Under the pieces are notes generated by a model. It worked only from the letters and a program-made list of their open reading frames with translations. It was not told where the DNA came from and ran no database searches. The position numbers and the translations under genes were made by a program. From contig NC_017586.1 in assembly GCF_000240165.1 (NCBI RefSeq), forward strand, positions 3,720,001 to 3,784,000: a stretch of DNA of 64,000 nucleotides. The letters run 5' to 3'. Positions 21,645 through 28,685 of this stretch are shown piece after piece (within the stretch, counting starts at the first letter, position 1; every line of letters starts with the position of its first letter). The stretch is from Streptantibioticus cattleyicolor NRRL 8057 = DSM 46488 (GTDB taxonomy: Bacteria; Actinomycetota; Actinomycetes; Streptomycetales; Streptomycetaceae).

Positions 21645-23057
21645 TCAGCGCGTGTCCCCCAGGTGTCCCCCGGGGGAGACGCCCTCTGAGTGCCATTCCC
21701 GCAGGCCAGCCTCGATCTGACGGTTCGCTCGGTCTTGGGCCTGCGCCAGAACCTTTGCGTAGACCCGCAGGAGTACGGCCACGGAGTGCCCGGCCCTACG
21801 CGCCACCTCCATGGGGTCGACGCCGGAGAAGAGCCAGAAAGAGACCCCGGCACACCGCAGGTCGTACGGTCGGCGGGCAAGCGGCGACGCCACCTCGGAG
21901 GGAGACAGAGCAGCGCTCCGGGCTTCCGCCCAAACCTCGCCGTATCCCGTGTCCTGAATCACACCGCCACGGTTCGTGCGGAACAGACGGCCATCCGGTG
22001 CCGCCCCGTATCGCTCGACGTGCCAACGGAGCATCGAGACGAAGTGCGGCGGGATCGGCACCACCCGCGAGTCCCGGGCCGCTCGGGCTTTGAGGTGGCG
22101 CTCTTGGTGAGCCCGGTTGTCGTCCGTCCAGTCGTGGCCGGCATGGACGATGCCACCACGAAGCGTGAGGTGGCCCCACCCGTGCTTGGGCAGGTGGCAC
22201 TGTGACGCCTTGAGGCCCACGGCTTCGGCGGGGCGCATGGCGGCGTAGTAGAGGCATCCGAAGAAGGCTTCAAGATGTGCCCCGCGCTCCCCCTGAGCGC
22301 GTACCGCTTCGAGCAGTTCCCGCACTTGACGTGGGTTGGCGACACTCGCCGGGTCAACTTCTTCGGTGGACTTCGGGGCCGTCCACTTCACCGTGGTCAG
22401 GGGGTTCACGGGGACCGTGAAGTACCGTCGCTCGACTGCGAGTCCGAGAACGTCGCTCAGGCAGGCTCGCTTGCGGCGGGCAGTACGCCCTGCGGCGGTT
22501 GAGCCGTCGAGCAGCGTCGATAGGGCGTCCAGCGCCGTGCGGAGCGTCTCGGGGTCTTCCAGGGTCGAGATGGCCACGGAGTTCTCCTCCACCCAGCGAA
22601 GAGCGTCGGCCACTTCGGCGGGGGGCTCTTTGTCCCAGCGGCTCTTGTTGTACGCCCAGCTGTACAGGGCCCTACGCAGCACTTGGGGCGCCGGGCGGCC
22701 GGCCGTGGTCTTGACCAGCACGGGCGTGATGGTGGCGAGAGCGTCGGCGTCGTTGCGGCGGGACTTCGCCGGAAGGCGGTCCCACCTGCGATCGACGTAT
22801 GCACGGGTGTGCTCGTACCAGGTCACGGAGCCGTTCAGCGCGCGGAGTTCGGATGCGGGCAGACCCGTTTCCACGTCGAACTGCTCGCCCTTGCGGAGCG
22901 CGGACATCAGCTCGGATCGCCGGCCGTCCGCCTGCGCTTTGACGGTGTAGCTCTTCGAGTGCTTCTGAGGGCCCACGACCCACCGGACGCGATAGGGCTT
23001 CGGGCGGTCGCGGCGAGTTTCGATGCTGTAGACGCGAACGTCGTACGTGAAGGGCAT
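21645..23057 (-). CDS. int: Tyrosine site-specific recombinase (integrase)
   Basis: 470 residues. Catalytic domain with Arg275 (AAMRPAEAVGL), Arg401 in RRPYDLRCAGVSFWL, His424 in RRAGHSVAVLL and nucleophile Tyr433 in RVYAKVLAQ. The HxLRH motif reads YDLRC, so the first His is Tyr and the second is Cys; similar variants occur in streptomycete integrases. An N-terminal arm-binding domain and a SAM-like core-binding domain precede it. It drives integration and excision at tRNA-Tyr, whose end lies 134 bp away. Ribosome site CTGGAGAG before the ATG. A GC-rich hairpin separates it from xis. Confidence 0.95.
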   Translation of the reverse strand: MPFTYDVRVYSIETRRDRPKPYRVRWVVGPQKHSKSYTVKAQADGRRSELMSALRKGEQFDVETGLPASELRALNGSVTWYEHTRAYVDRRWDRLPAKSRRNDADALATITPVLVKTTAGRPAPQVLRRALYSWAYNKSRWDKEPPAEVADALRWVEENSVAISTLEDPETLRTALDALSTLLDGSTAAGRTARRKRACLSDVLGLAVERRYFTVPVNPLTTVKWTAPKSTEEVDPASVANPRQVRELLEAVRAQGERGAHLEAFFGCLYYAAMRPAEAVGLKASQCHLPKHGWGHLTLRGGIVHAGHDWTDDNRAHQERHLKARAARDSRVVPIPPHFVSMLRWHVERYGAAPDGRLFRTNRGGVIQDTGYGEVWAEARSAALSPSEVASPLARRPYDLRCAGVSFWLFSGVDPMEVARRAGHSVAVLLRVYAKVLAQAQDRANRQIEAGLREWHSEGVSPGGHLGDTR

Positions 23058-23076
23058 TGCTCTCCAGGCAGCGGAT

Positions 23077-23102
23077 GGGCCCGCCCTGGGGAGGGCGGGC
23101 CC
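23077..23102 (-). other. Intercistronic hairpin between xis and int
   Basis: Perfect 11-bp inverted repeat (GGGCCCGCCCT with AGGGCGGGCCC) around a GGGG loop, 16 bp after the xis stop and 20 bp before the int start. It could tune int expression relative to xis by attenuation or RNA processing. It lacks the conserved 19-nt loop of the other element hairpins. Confidence 0.6.
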
Positions 23103-23117
23103 GATGGGGTGTGCGGG

Positions 23118-23306
23118 TCAGGCGGCGTGTTCGGTGCAGCTCTCCCACCACGCGTCCAGGTCGGCGCGGCTGACACGGACCTGGCCGTTGGGGAGCTTGC
23201 GGAGCTTGGGGCCCTTGCCGCGGGCGCGCATCCGGTAGAAGGCGGCGCGGCTCATGCCGATCTCTTCGAGGACTTCGGGGAGCTTGAGCATCTTGGTGTT
23301 GACCAT
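23118..23306 (-). CDS. xis: Excisionase, MerR-like winged HTH
   Basis: 62 residues from the ATG at 23306, chosen for GAGGAG 7 nt upstream (an ATG five codons earlier lacks one). Helix-turn-helix of the excisionase type: KLPEVLEEIGMSRAAFYRMR followed by GKGPKLRKLPNGQVRVSRAD, ending DLDAWWES. It binds attachment-site DNA and directs Int toward excision. Sits directly upstream of int, as in pSAM2 and SLP1. Downstream of a 367-bp repeat-rich region from which it is probably transcribed. Confidence 0.9.
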   Translation of the reverse strand: MVNTKMLKLPEVLEEIGMSRAAFYRMRARGKGPKLRKLPNGQVRVSRADLDAWWESCTEHAA

Positions 23307-23688
23307 TCGATGGCTCCTCAACAGGCGTCTTCTCTTGCACGGGCCCGTCTGTCCGAGGTGCGGATTTCTGCGTCACCGCGTCACCTGCGTCATCCACCGC
23401 CTTGATCTGCGGATTCGGGTGACGCGGGGCGTAGCGGGTCTGTCACTGGTGACGCAGGCTGTCCGTCGTCGGTGACGCGGGTGACGCAGGGTGACGCAGC
23501 CACTGGCCGCCTGCGTCACCGCTTTAGTGGCTGGTCAGGGGCTACTTGACGATCTTGGGTGACGGAGGTGACGCGGCGACTCTCTACTTCGGACAGGAGG
23601 GGGTGTCTGTGGTGCGCCGTCGCCGAACAGCAAGAAGAGCACGCGGGGCCGGGTGCTCTTCTTGCTTGTGTGGTGGCTGGACTGCCGG
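23307..23688. promoter_or_regulatory. Iteron-rich intergenic region, candidate replication origin
   Basis: No gene. Holds nine exact GTGACGC heptamers: six forward at 23419, 23449, 23472, 23481, 23491 and 23568, three inverted (GCGTCAC) at 23370, 23378 and 23513, plus near matches at 23387 and 23558. The central three (23472-23497) are spaced 9-10 bp apart, about one helical turn. The region lies between the replication genes and xis, where an oriV or a shared operator would be expected. It should also carry the xis-int promoter. The iterons were read directly; origin function is inferred. Confidence 0.6.
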
Positions 23689-25167
23689 TCAGAACGTCGG
23701 TTGTTGCTCGTGAGGTGGGGGCGTGGCCGGCGGTCGGGTCATTTCGATGTAGCGGGCGGCGTTGGTGCGGCCCCAGTCGATGAGGACGCCGCGGGCGGCG
23801 AGGGTGGGTTGGAGGCGCTTGAGGCGGTCGGAGAGCACCTTGCCGGTGGTCGGCCAACCCTTGGGCAGGGGACGGCACTCCTCGCCGCTGTAGAGGCTGG
23901 TGAGGCAGTGCAGCCACTCGGCCGAGGCCATCCGCTGTTCTGCACCCACCTCCAGGCCGGAGGCGTGCTTCAACACCGTCTGCGCCAGCAGGTCGCCCTC
24001 GATCACGTCGTCGTTGAGGTCGTCCAGGCTGGCCCGGTAGGCAGCCAGCGCCCCGAGGCCGGTGGCCGCGTCAAGCTGGGCGCACAGGTGGGCGAAGTCG
24101 GCCATGCGCAGGTCAGTGGGGATGTCCGCCTGTGCTGCGCGGACCTTGACCGTGAGATCGAGCAGGGACCCGAGGATGACCGGCAGCGCCTCTTCGTACT
24201 CCGCCCACAGCTCCGCTTCGGTGCGGCGGGTGCGGGGCCGCTCCAGACGCAGCGGCAGCAGCCGTTCGGCAAGGTCCGGACGGATCACACCCACATCGAT
24301 GCCGGTCAGCAGCAGGGGGCGGCGGTAGCGGGCGCGGAACACGTCCCCGTCGGTGAACAGAGCGCGCTTGACGTTCTCGGCGCCGGTGACGATGCAGCAC
24401 ATGGCGTCGGACAGGTCCGGGGTCATGTGGGAGAGGTTGTCCAGGGCGGTGACCCATCCGGCCGCCACCGCAGCGATCAGGTTTTCCTCATCCTTCGGGG
24501 CCCGGCGCAGGTCCCCGCTCATGCCCTCGACGACCCGCACGAGCATCCGGCCGCCGGTGGACTTGCCGGCGCCCTGAGGCCCGGTGAGGAACGGCGCGGG
24601 GACGGGCACGGACGGACCGAGGCAGCCGATGAGCCAGGCGATGGCCAGGCACTCGGTCTCGGCCGTGGCGAAGTTGCACAGCCTGAGCAGGGCATCGATG
24701 CCCTTGCCGTCGGTGTTCTTGGCTGGCAGGGGCAGTTCCCCGGTGAGCTGGGTGCGGCGCCAGCACACCTCGCGCGGGTCGGGAACGGCGATGTCCCACC
24801 CGGTGGGGTGGATGCGGACGGACTGTCCGTCGCTGCGCCCGAGGTCCAGCCACGTTGCTCCGTCGAATCCGGGGGCGACGCGGATGTGCACGGGCTGCAC
24901 GTCCTCGGTCAGCGCCAAGGCTTCGATCAAGTCCAGGGCCTCCTTGAGGGCGGTGCCGTTGAACACTCCCACTCCGTCGCGGTAGAGACCGACCATGAGT
25001 TCTTGTCGGTGGCTGCCCGTGGTGCCCTGGGAGCGGATCGGGCGGGCCACGGGGTGGCCGTTCTTCTGCGCGTACACCGTCCCGTCGGCGGTGCGGAAGT
25101 ACCGGAAGTGCGCTTGGGCGTAGTCGGTGATGACCTCGCGGGCGGGGTTCTTGTCGTCGTCCGCCAT
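23689..25167 (-). CDS. AICE replication-associated P-loop ATPase
   Basis: 492 residues from the ATG at 25167. Walker A GPQGAGKS at 196-203 and a probable Walker B near AAGWVTALDNLSHMTPDLSD followed by AMCCIVTG; the overall pattern is that of a superfamily 3/AAA-like replicative helicase. N-terminal 190 residues have no recognised domain. Starts 2 bp after the prim-pol stop, so primase and ATPase are translationally coupled and should act together at the element's origin, which probably lies in the iteron region immediately downstream. Helicase activity is inferred from context. Confidence 0.78.
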   Translation of the reverse strand: MADDDKNPAREVITDYAQAHFRYFRTADGTVYAQKNGHPVARPIRSQGTTGSHRQELMVGLYRDGVGVFNGTALKEALDLIEALALTEDVQPVHIRVAPGFDGATWLDLGRSDGQSVRIHPTGWDIAVPDPREVCWRRTQLTGELPLPAKNTDGKGIDALLRLCNFATAETECLAIAWLIGCLGPSVPVPAPFLTGPQGAGKSTGGRMLVRVVEGMSGDLRRAPKDEENLIAAVAAGWVTALDNLSHMTPDLSDAMCCIVTGAENVKRALFTDGDVFRARYRRPLLLTGIDVGVIRPDLAERLLPLRLERPRTRRTEAELWAEYEEALPVILGSLLDLTVKVRAAQADIPTDLRMADFAHLCAQLDAATGLGALAAYRASLDDLNDDVIEGDLLAQTVLKHASGLEVGAEQRMASAEWLHCLTSLYSGEECRPLPKGWPTTGKVLSDRLKRLQPTLAARGVLIDWGRTNAARYIEMTRPPATPPPHEQQPTF

Positions 25168-25169
25168 GG

Positions 25170-26048
25170 TCACAGTCCCAGCGTGGCGCGGGCGTTGGTC
25201 CACGCTTCGGTGCAGTGCCGGAGCGTTTCCCCCTTGGTCTGCGCGGCGGTGAACAGCCGTGCAATGTGGGCGTCGGTGAGGCAGCCGCACCGGCCGTGGA
25301 CGGACAGCACGGCAAGGAACGTGCGGTACACCGTGGTGTGGATCGCGCTGGGGGCGGCGGTGATGCGCTGTTCGGCCATGGTGATGCCGCGTTCCAGGTA
25401 GGCGGGAGTGCGGTGCGGGCACTCCCCGCCCCCGGCGGGCGCGGTGACGGAGTGCGGTGCCGGCCGGACCGAGGCTGGCGCCTTGATGCCCAGGGCGCGG
25501 ACCGTGTCCGGCAGGTCGGCCATGGCGCCGGTGCCGGGGCCGAGGTAGCGGGCGTAGGCCATGGTCGACTTGATGTCGACGCCGGGCCGGACCGCGTTGC
25601 GGGACGTCATGGCGCCCCGGTAGATCCAGTGCTCACCGCGCGTCGTCGGCACGATCCGGGTGGCGGGCAGGGCGGCACGGGCCCAGGCGACGGCCGCGGG
25701 GTCATCGAGGTCCACGACGGTCAGGCCGGCGCCGCCGGGGTGGTAGGCGACGGCCGCCGCCTGGCGCCACGCCGCCGCCCAGGCCGCGGAGGTGAGGATG
25801 CGGGGGTCGGTGGTGGCGGCGGCCCAGCCGTGGCACGGCGCCGGGCACCGGCAGGGGCCCGCCGATTTCATGGTCGGGCGTCCGCCGCACGCGCCGTGCG
25901 CGCAGAACGGGCAGTTGCCCACCGGCAGCTTCCCGGCCCGCAGGGGCAGCACGGGCACGCCCGCTAGGGCCAGGGCCAGCGCGGTCCGCAGGTGTCCTGG
26001 TGCTTCGCTCTGGGGTTTGGGTCGCCGGATGGGGGCGGGTTGGGCCAT
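25170..26048 (-). CDS. Bifunctional DNA primase/polymerase (prim-pol) N-terminal domain protein
   Basis: 292 residues. Prim-pol domain with catalytic acidic motif VVDLDDPAAV (Asp113, Asp115), TTRGEHWIYRG and GVDIKSTMAYARYLGPGTG. A Cys-rich insert between 46 and 72 (CPFCAHGAC and PCRCPAPC) probably binds zinc. Its helicase half is the separate downstream gene, a split form of the RepSA-like replication initiators. Good ribosome site (GGAGAGGAG) upstream of the ATG. Its leader holds one of three related hairpins. Confidence 0.88.
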   Translation of the reverse strand: MAQPAPIRRPKPQSEAPGHLRTALALALAGVPVLPLRAGKLPVGNCPFCAHGACGGRPTMKSAGPCRCPAPCHGWAAATTDPRILTSAAWAAAWRQAAAVAYHPGGAGLTVVDLDDPAAVAWARAALPATRIVPTTRGEHWIYRGAMTSRNAVRPGVDIKSTMAYARYLGPGTGAMADLPDTVRALGIKAPASVRPAPHSVTAPAGGGECPHRTPAYLERGITMAEQRITAAPSAIHTTVYRTFLAVLSVHGRCGCLTDAHIARLFTAAQTKGETLRHCTEAWTNARATLGL

Positions 26049-26080
26049 GCTGGAGTCTCCTCTCCTGGATGGGTGAGGGA

Positions 26081-26125
26081 CCGGAGGCGGCGGACTGTCC
26101 TTGGCCGGTTGGCCGCCGCCTCCGG
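26081..26125 (-). other. Conserved-loop hairpin A (between methyltransferase and prim-pol)
   Basis: 13-bp perfect stem (CCGGAGGCGGCGG with CCGCCGCCTCCGG) around the plus-strand loop ACTGTCCTTGGCCGGTTGG, 19 nt. It sits 13 bp after the upstream stop and 32 bp before the prim-pol ATG. CTGGATGGG follows on the start-codon side. Same loop in hairpins B and C with different stem bases. Confidence 0.8.
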
Positions 26126-26138
26126 GCAGAGAAGGTCG

Positions 26139-27599
26139 TCAGGCTGTGATCGTGGTCGCGGCGCGGGTGTCGAGGACGGCGGCGACGCGGGCGCCGATCC
26201 ACTGGGCGACGTTGCAGCTCACGGCGTTTCCGGCCTGCATGGTCTGCTCGCCCTTGTTGCCGTGGACGATGTAGTCGGCCGGGAAGCGCTGGGCGAGGAG
26301 CTGTTCGCGCGGCTGGATCATGCGGAAGTAGCAGTCCTCCACCGCCGGGGCGGCCCGCAGTAGCCCGGCGGAATCCCTGGTGCCGAGGGTGTGCAGCGGC
26401 TCGCCCGTCGTCTTGGGAGCCGCGTTCCGGTAGGGGATCACCAAGCCGTGGTGGTTGCCCTGCGCGGAGATGGTGGCCAGCGGCCGGGCCACGGGTTCGG
26501 CGCTGCCGTTACGCCGGTACTCCACGACGAACGGGGACGCCACCAGGGCTTCGAAGCCCTTGGGGTTGGCCATCCGGGTGCGCATCGGCTCGGCCGTGGT
26601 GGTGGCGGTGGTGTTCCACCCGCCGCCGACCGGCACCAGCAGCCCGTCACCGATCTTGGCGGTGCGGGAGGGCAGCGGAGCGACGTCGGCGGGAACCGGG
26701 CGGCCGTCGTGTCCGCCGTGGTTGACCGTGACGAGGGTCCGCCGGGTGGGGAAGAGCCGCAGCCCGGTACGGATGCGCTCCATGGTGCTCGCGGCCAGCG
26801 GCCGGGCCCGGTCCCCGATGCGCTCGCCGGTGTTGGTCCAGTCGATGATGTCCGCGGCCGGACGCACGTAGGGTTCCACGACGGCATGGCGGCATGAGCG
26901 GTTGGGGCAGCGGTAGTCGTACTGCTGCTTGTACTTGCCGACCCTGCGCCCGTTGCGCCAGGTCTGCACTGCCGCGACGTCCTGCTCGCAGCTCGGGCAC
27001 CAGGCCAGCGGCGTGGGCTTCAGGTCGGGCAGCGTGATGCCGTGGCGGGTGAAGACGATGTAGATGCGGTCACGCCACTGCGGTGCGTGCGCGTTGCCGG
27101 GGCCGCCGACGTGGGCGGAGGAGACGGAGACAACCTGCGAGTTGTAGCCCAGCTTCTCCATGCCGGTGCGCCACCAGTCGAACAGCTCCCAGTCGGCGGC
27201 GAACTCCACGACGTTCTCGCACAGCACGGCGGCATAGCGGTGGACCTCGGTGGCGCGGATGACGTCGTAGGCCGTGGCCCTGGTGCGCTCCCACGCCGCG
27301 TCCGGCACGCTGCCGTACTCCAAGAGGGAGAGCTGTCCCTTGGTGCGGCGGCGCCCTCCGGCCGGGCTGATCTCCGTGCAGATAGGGGACGCCCACAGGA
27401 TGTCGGTCTTGGGCAGGCGCCGCATGTCGTAGTTGTTGACGTCCGCGCACAGGTGGTCGGCGTCCCGGTGGTTCGCGGCGTGGGTTTCGATCGCTCGTTG
27501 CCAGTGGTTGGCGGCCAGCCGCAGCTCGAACCCGGCGGCAACCAGTCCGGTGGAGGATCCGCCAGCGCCGCAGAAGATGTCGGTGAACGTCAGGCTCAC
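26139..27599 (-). CDS. DNA (cytosine-5) methyltransferase
   Basis: 486 residues from a GTG with GAAGGAG upstream. Motif I FTDIFCGAGGSSTGLVAAGF, catalytic Cys74 in ILWASPICTEISPAGG (SPxC instead of the usual PPC), ENV motif in CENVVEFAADWE, and C-terminal GNAVSCNVAQWIGARVAAVL as motif X. Transfers methyl groups from S-adenosylmethionine to cytosine. A Cys4 cluster (CPSCEQDVAAVQ, CPNRSCRHAV) may bind zinc in the recognition region. No endonuclease gene is adjacent, so it is probably an orphan enzyme, perhaps protecting the element from host restriction in a new cell. Preceded by hairpin B and followed by hairpin A. Confidence 0.92.
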   Translation of the reverse strand: MSLTFTDIFCGAGGSSTGLVAAGFELRLAANHWQRAIETHAANHRDADHLCADVNNYDMRRLPKTDILWASPICTEISPAGGRRRTKGQLSLLEYGSVPDAAWERTRATAYDVIRATEVHRYAAVLCENVVEFAADWELFDWWRTGMEKLGYNSQVVSVSSAHVGGPGNAHAPQWRDRIYIVFTRHGITLPDLKPTPLAWCPSCEQDVAAVQTWRNGRRVGKYKQQYDYRCPNRSCRHAVVEPYVRPAADIIDWTNTGERIGDRARPLAASTMERIRTGLRLFPTRRTLVTVNHGGHDGRPVPADVAPLPSRTAKIGDGLLVPVGGGWNTTATTTAEPMRTRMANPKGFEALVASPFVVEYRRNGSAEPVARPLATISAQGNHHGLVIPYRNAAPKTTGEPLHTLGTRDSAGLLRAAPAVEDCYFRMIQPREQLLAQRFPADYIVHGNKGEQTMQAGNAVSCNVAQWIGARVAAVLDTRAATTITA

Positions 27600-27632
27600 G
27601 CGTGCTCCTTCGCTGGATGGGAATGAGGCGAG

Positions 27633-27679
27633 CTGCCCGACAGCGGACTGTCCTTGGCCGGTTGGCCGCTGTCGGGCAG
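27633..27679 (-). other. Conserved-loop hairpin B (upstream of methyltransferase)
   Basis: 14-bp perfect stem (CTGCCCGACAGCGG with CCGCTGTCGGGCAG) around the identical loop ACTGTCCTTGGCCGGTTGG. Its stem bases differ from those of hairpin A but stay fully paired. Lies 33 bp before the methyltransferase GTG, with CTGGATGGG in between, as in A and C. Confidence 0.8.
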
Positions 27680-27746
27680 GTGTGGACGGTGCCGAACTGT
27701 CCGGCTCCCCTTGGCGCTCAGCGCTGCTGAGCGCCGCGGGCAGCCG

Positions 27747-28055
27747 TCAGGCGGTGCGGCGGCGCGAGGCCAGGTCAATGACGTTCGCGGCCAGCTCCAC
27801 GGTGGACGGGCGCAGGGGCAAGACGGGTGCTGGCGCGGTGGTCGATTCGGCGGGAATGACGACGGGCTCACCGGGTGGGGGCGGCGGGGGCGACGTCGGC
27901 CGGGCGGTGGCCGCGCGCTGGTCGCGCAGTTCGGCGAAGACGGCGCGTTCGGCGGCGGCTTGCTGCTGGCCGCGGCGCCACAGCACCGCGTGGACGGGCA
28001 GGGCGACGGCGGCCGGACCGAACAGGACGGTCGCGGCGATGAGTTGGGCGTCCAT
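27747..28055 (-). CDS. Small membrane protein of the transfer region
   Basis: 102 residues, ATG behind AGGAGC. One or two N-terminal hydrophobic segments (LIAATVLFGPAAVALPVHAV), then a charged stretch with RGQQQAAAERAVFAELRDQR and a Pro-rich cytoplasmic tail. No recognised domain. Lies 12 bp downstream of another small membrane gene in the block following traB, the usual place for spread (spd-type) genes in streptomycete elements; that role is an inference from position and topology. Confidence 0.65.
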   Translation of the reverse strand: MDAQLIAATVLFGPAAVALPVHAVLWRRGQQQAAAERAVFAELRDQRAATARPTSPPPPPPGEPVVIPAESTTAPAPVLPLRPSTVELAANVIDLASRRRTA

Positions 28056-28067
28056 GCGGGGCTCCTG

Positions 28068-28262
28068 TCAGTGGCCGAGGCTGGCGAGGGTGTGGGCCAC
28101 GTCGGTGGTGAGGCGGGTGATCGGGCCGGCGGCGCCGGTGGAGGCGAGGAAGAACCCGAACATCACGGCGACGAAGGCGCCGCCGAAGCCGAGGGAGCGG
28201 GAGCGGAGGAGGAACGCGAGGAAGACTCCGAACAGGACGACAGCGGAGATCGTGATGAGCAC
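28068..28262 (-). CDS. Small two-helix membrane protein
   Basis: 64 residues from a GTG with GGAG 6 nt upstream. Two hydrophobic helices (ITISAVVLFGVFLAFLL; GFGGAFVAVMFGFFLASTG) joined by a basic turn, with a short C-terminal tail. Function unknown; its size and place between the zinc-ribbon gene and the next membrane gene suggest a part in intramycelial spread. Similar short proteins are common in this part of streptomycete elements. Confidence 0.65.
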   Translation of the reverse strand: MLITISAVVLFGVFLAFLLRSRSLGFGGAFVAVMFGFFLASTGAAGPITRLTTDVAHTLASLGH

Positions 28263-28292
28263 AGTGGACTCCGGGACGGGAACGAGGCGGGG

Positions 28293-28544
28293 TCAGCGGG
28301 TGCCGTCGTGGTGGATACGGGCGGCGAGGTTGAACAGGTGGCGGCCGACGCGGATGCGGATGCCGTGGCCGTCGCAGCGGCGGCAGTGCTTGCCGCGGCG
28401 GGGGCGGCCCTTGCGGTCGTAGGTGAGCCGGTAGCCGAGTCCGCGGCACTTGCGGCAGTTGCCGAACGGGCTCGCCGCACATAGCAGGGCGTAACCGAGT
28501 GTGACGGCGAGGAGGAGGGTGATAGCGAGGGCGGTGAGGGTCAT
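28293..28544 (-). CDS. Membrane-anchored DnaJ-type zinc-finger small protein
   Basis: 83 residues, ATG with GGAAGG upstream. N-terminal helix (LTALAITLLLAVTLGYALLC), then two CxxCxGxG-type half-sites, CRKCRGLGY and CRRCDGHG, separated by a basic loop, as in a DnaJ central zinc domain reduced to one zinc. A conserved ending HLFNLAARIHHDGTR follows. Proteins of this shape recur next to traB in AICEs but have no established function. Confidence 0.7.
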   Translation of the reverse strand: MTLTALAITLLLAVTLGYALLCAASPFGNCRKCRGLGYRLTYDRKGRPRRGKHCRRCDGHGIRIRVGRHLFNLAARIHHDGTR

Positions 28545-28585
28545 CGAGGGGCCTTCCTGGCGGGTTCATGGGGTTTCCGCAGGTG

Positions 28586-28675
28586 GGCCGCTATCCGCTA
28601 GCGGCCTGATCAAGGCAGGTTTGGGGTGCTAGCGGGGCCGCTAACGTTAGCGGGGTGTGCCGCTAGCGCTAGCGG
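28586..28675. repeat. CCGCTA/TAGCGG palindrome cluster 3' of traB (candidate clt)
   Basis: Eight hexamers in 90 bp: CCGCTA at 28588, 28595, 28638 and 28660; TAGCGG at 28599, 28630, 28648 and 28670. They pair into palindromes such as CCGCTAACGTTAGCGG and CCGCTAGCGCTAGCGG, and four extend to GGCCGCTA/TAGCGGCC. Position just after the traB stop (28686) is where clt, the TraB recognition locus, is known in pSVH1-like plasmids. It could instead be an operator or terminator region. Confidence 0.55.
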
Positions 28676-28685
28676 CCCCGGGCGG

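Noticed and set aside
21800-21900. Integrase considered inactive because the HxLRH motif reads YDLRC
   Set aside because: Both Arg, the later His and the Tyr nucleophile are present and similar variants are known in streptomycete integrases.
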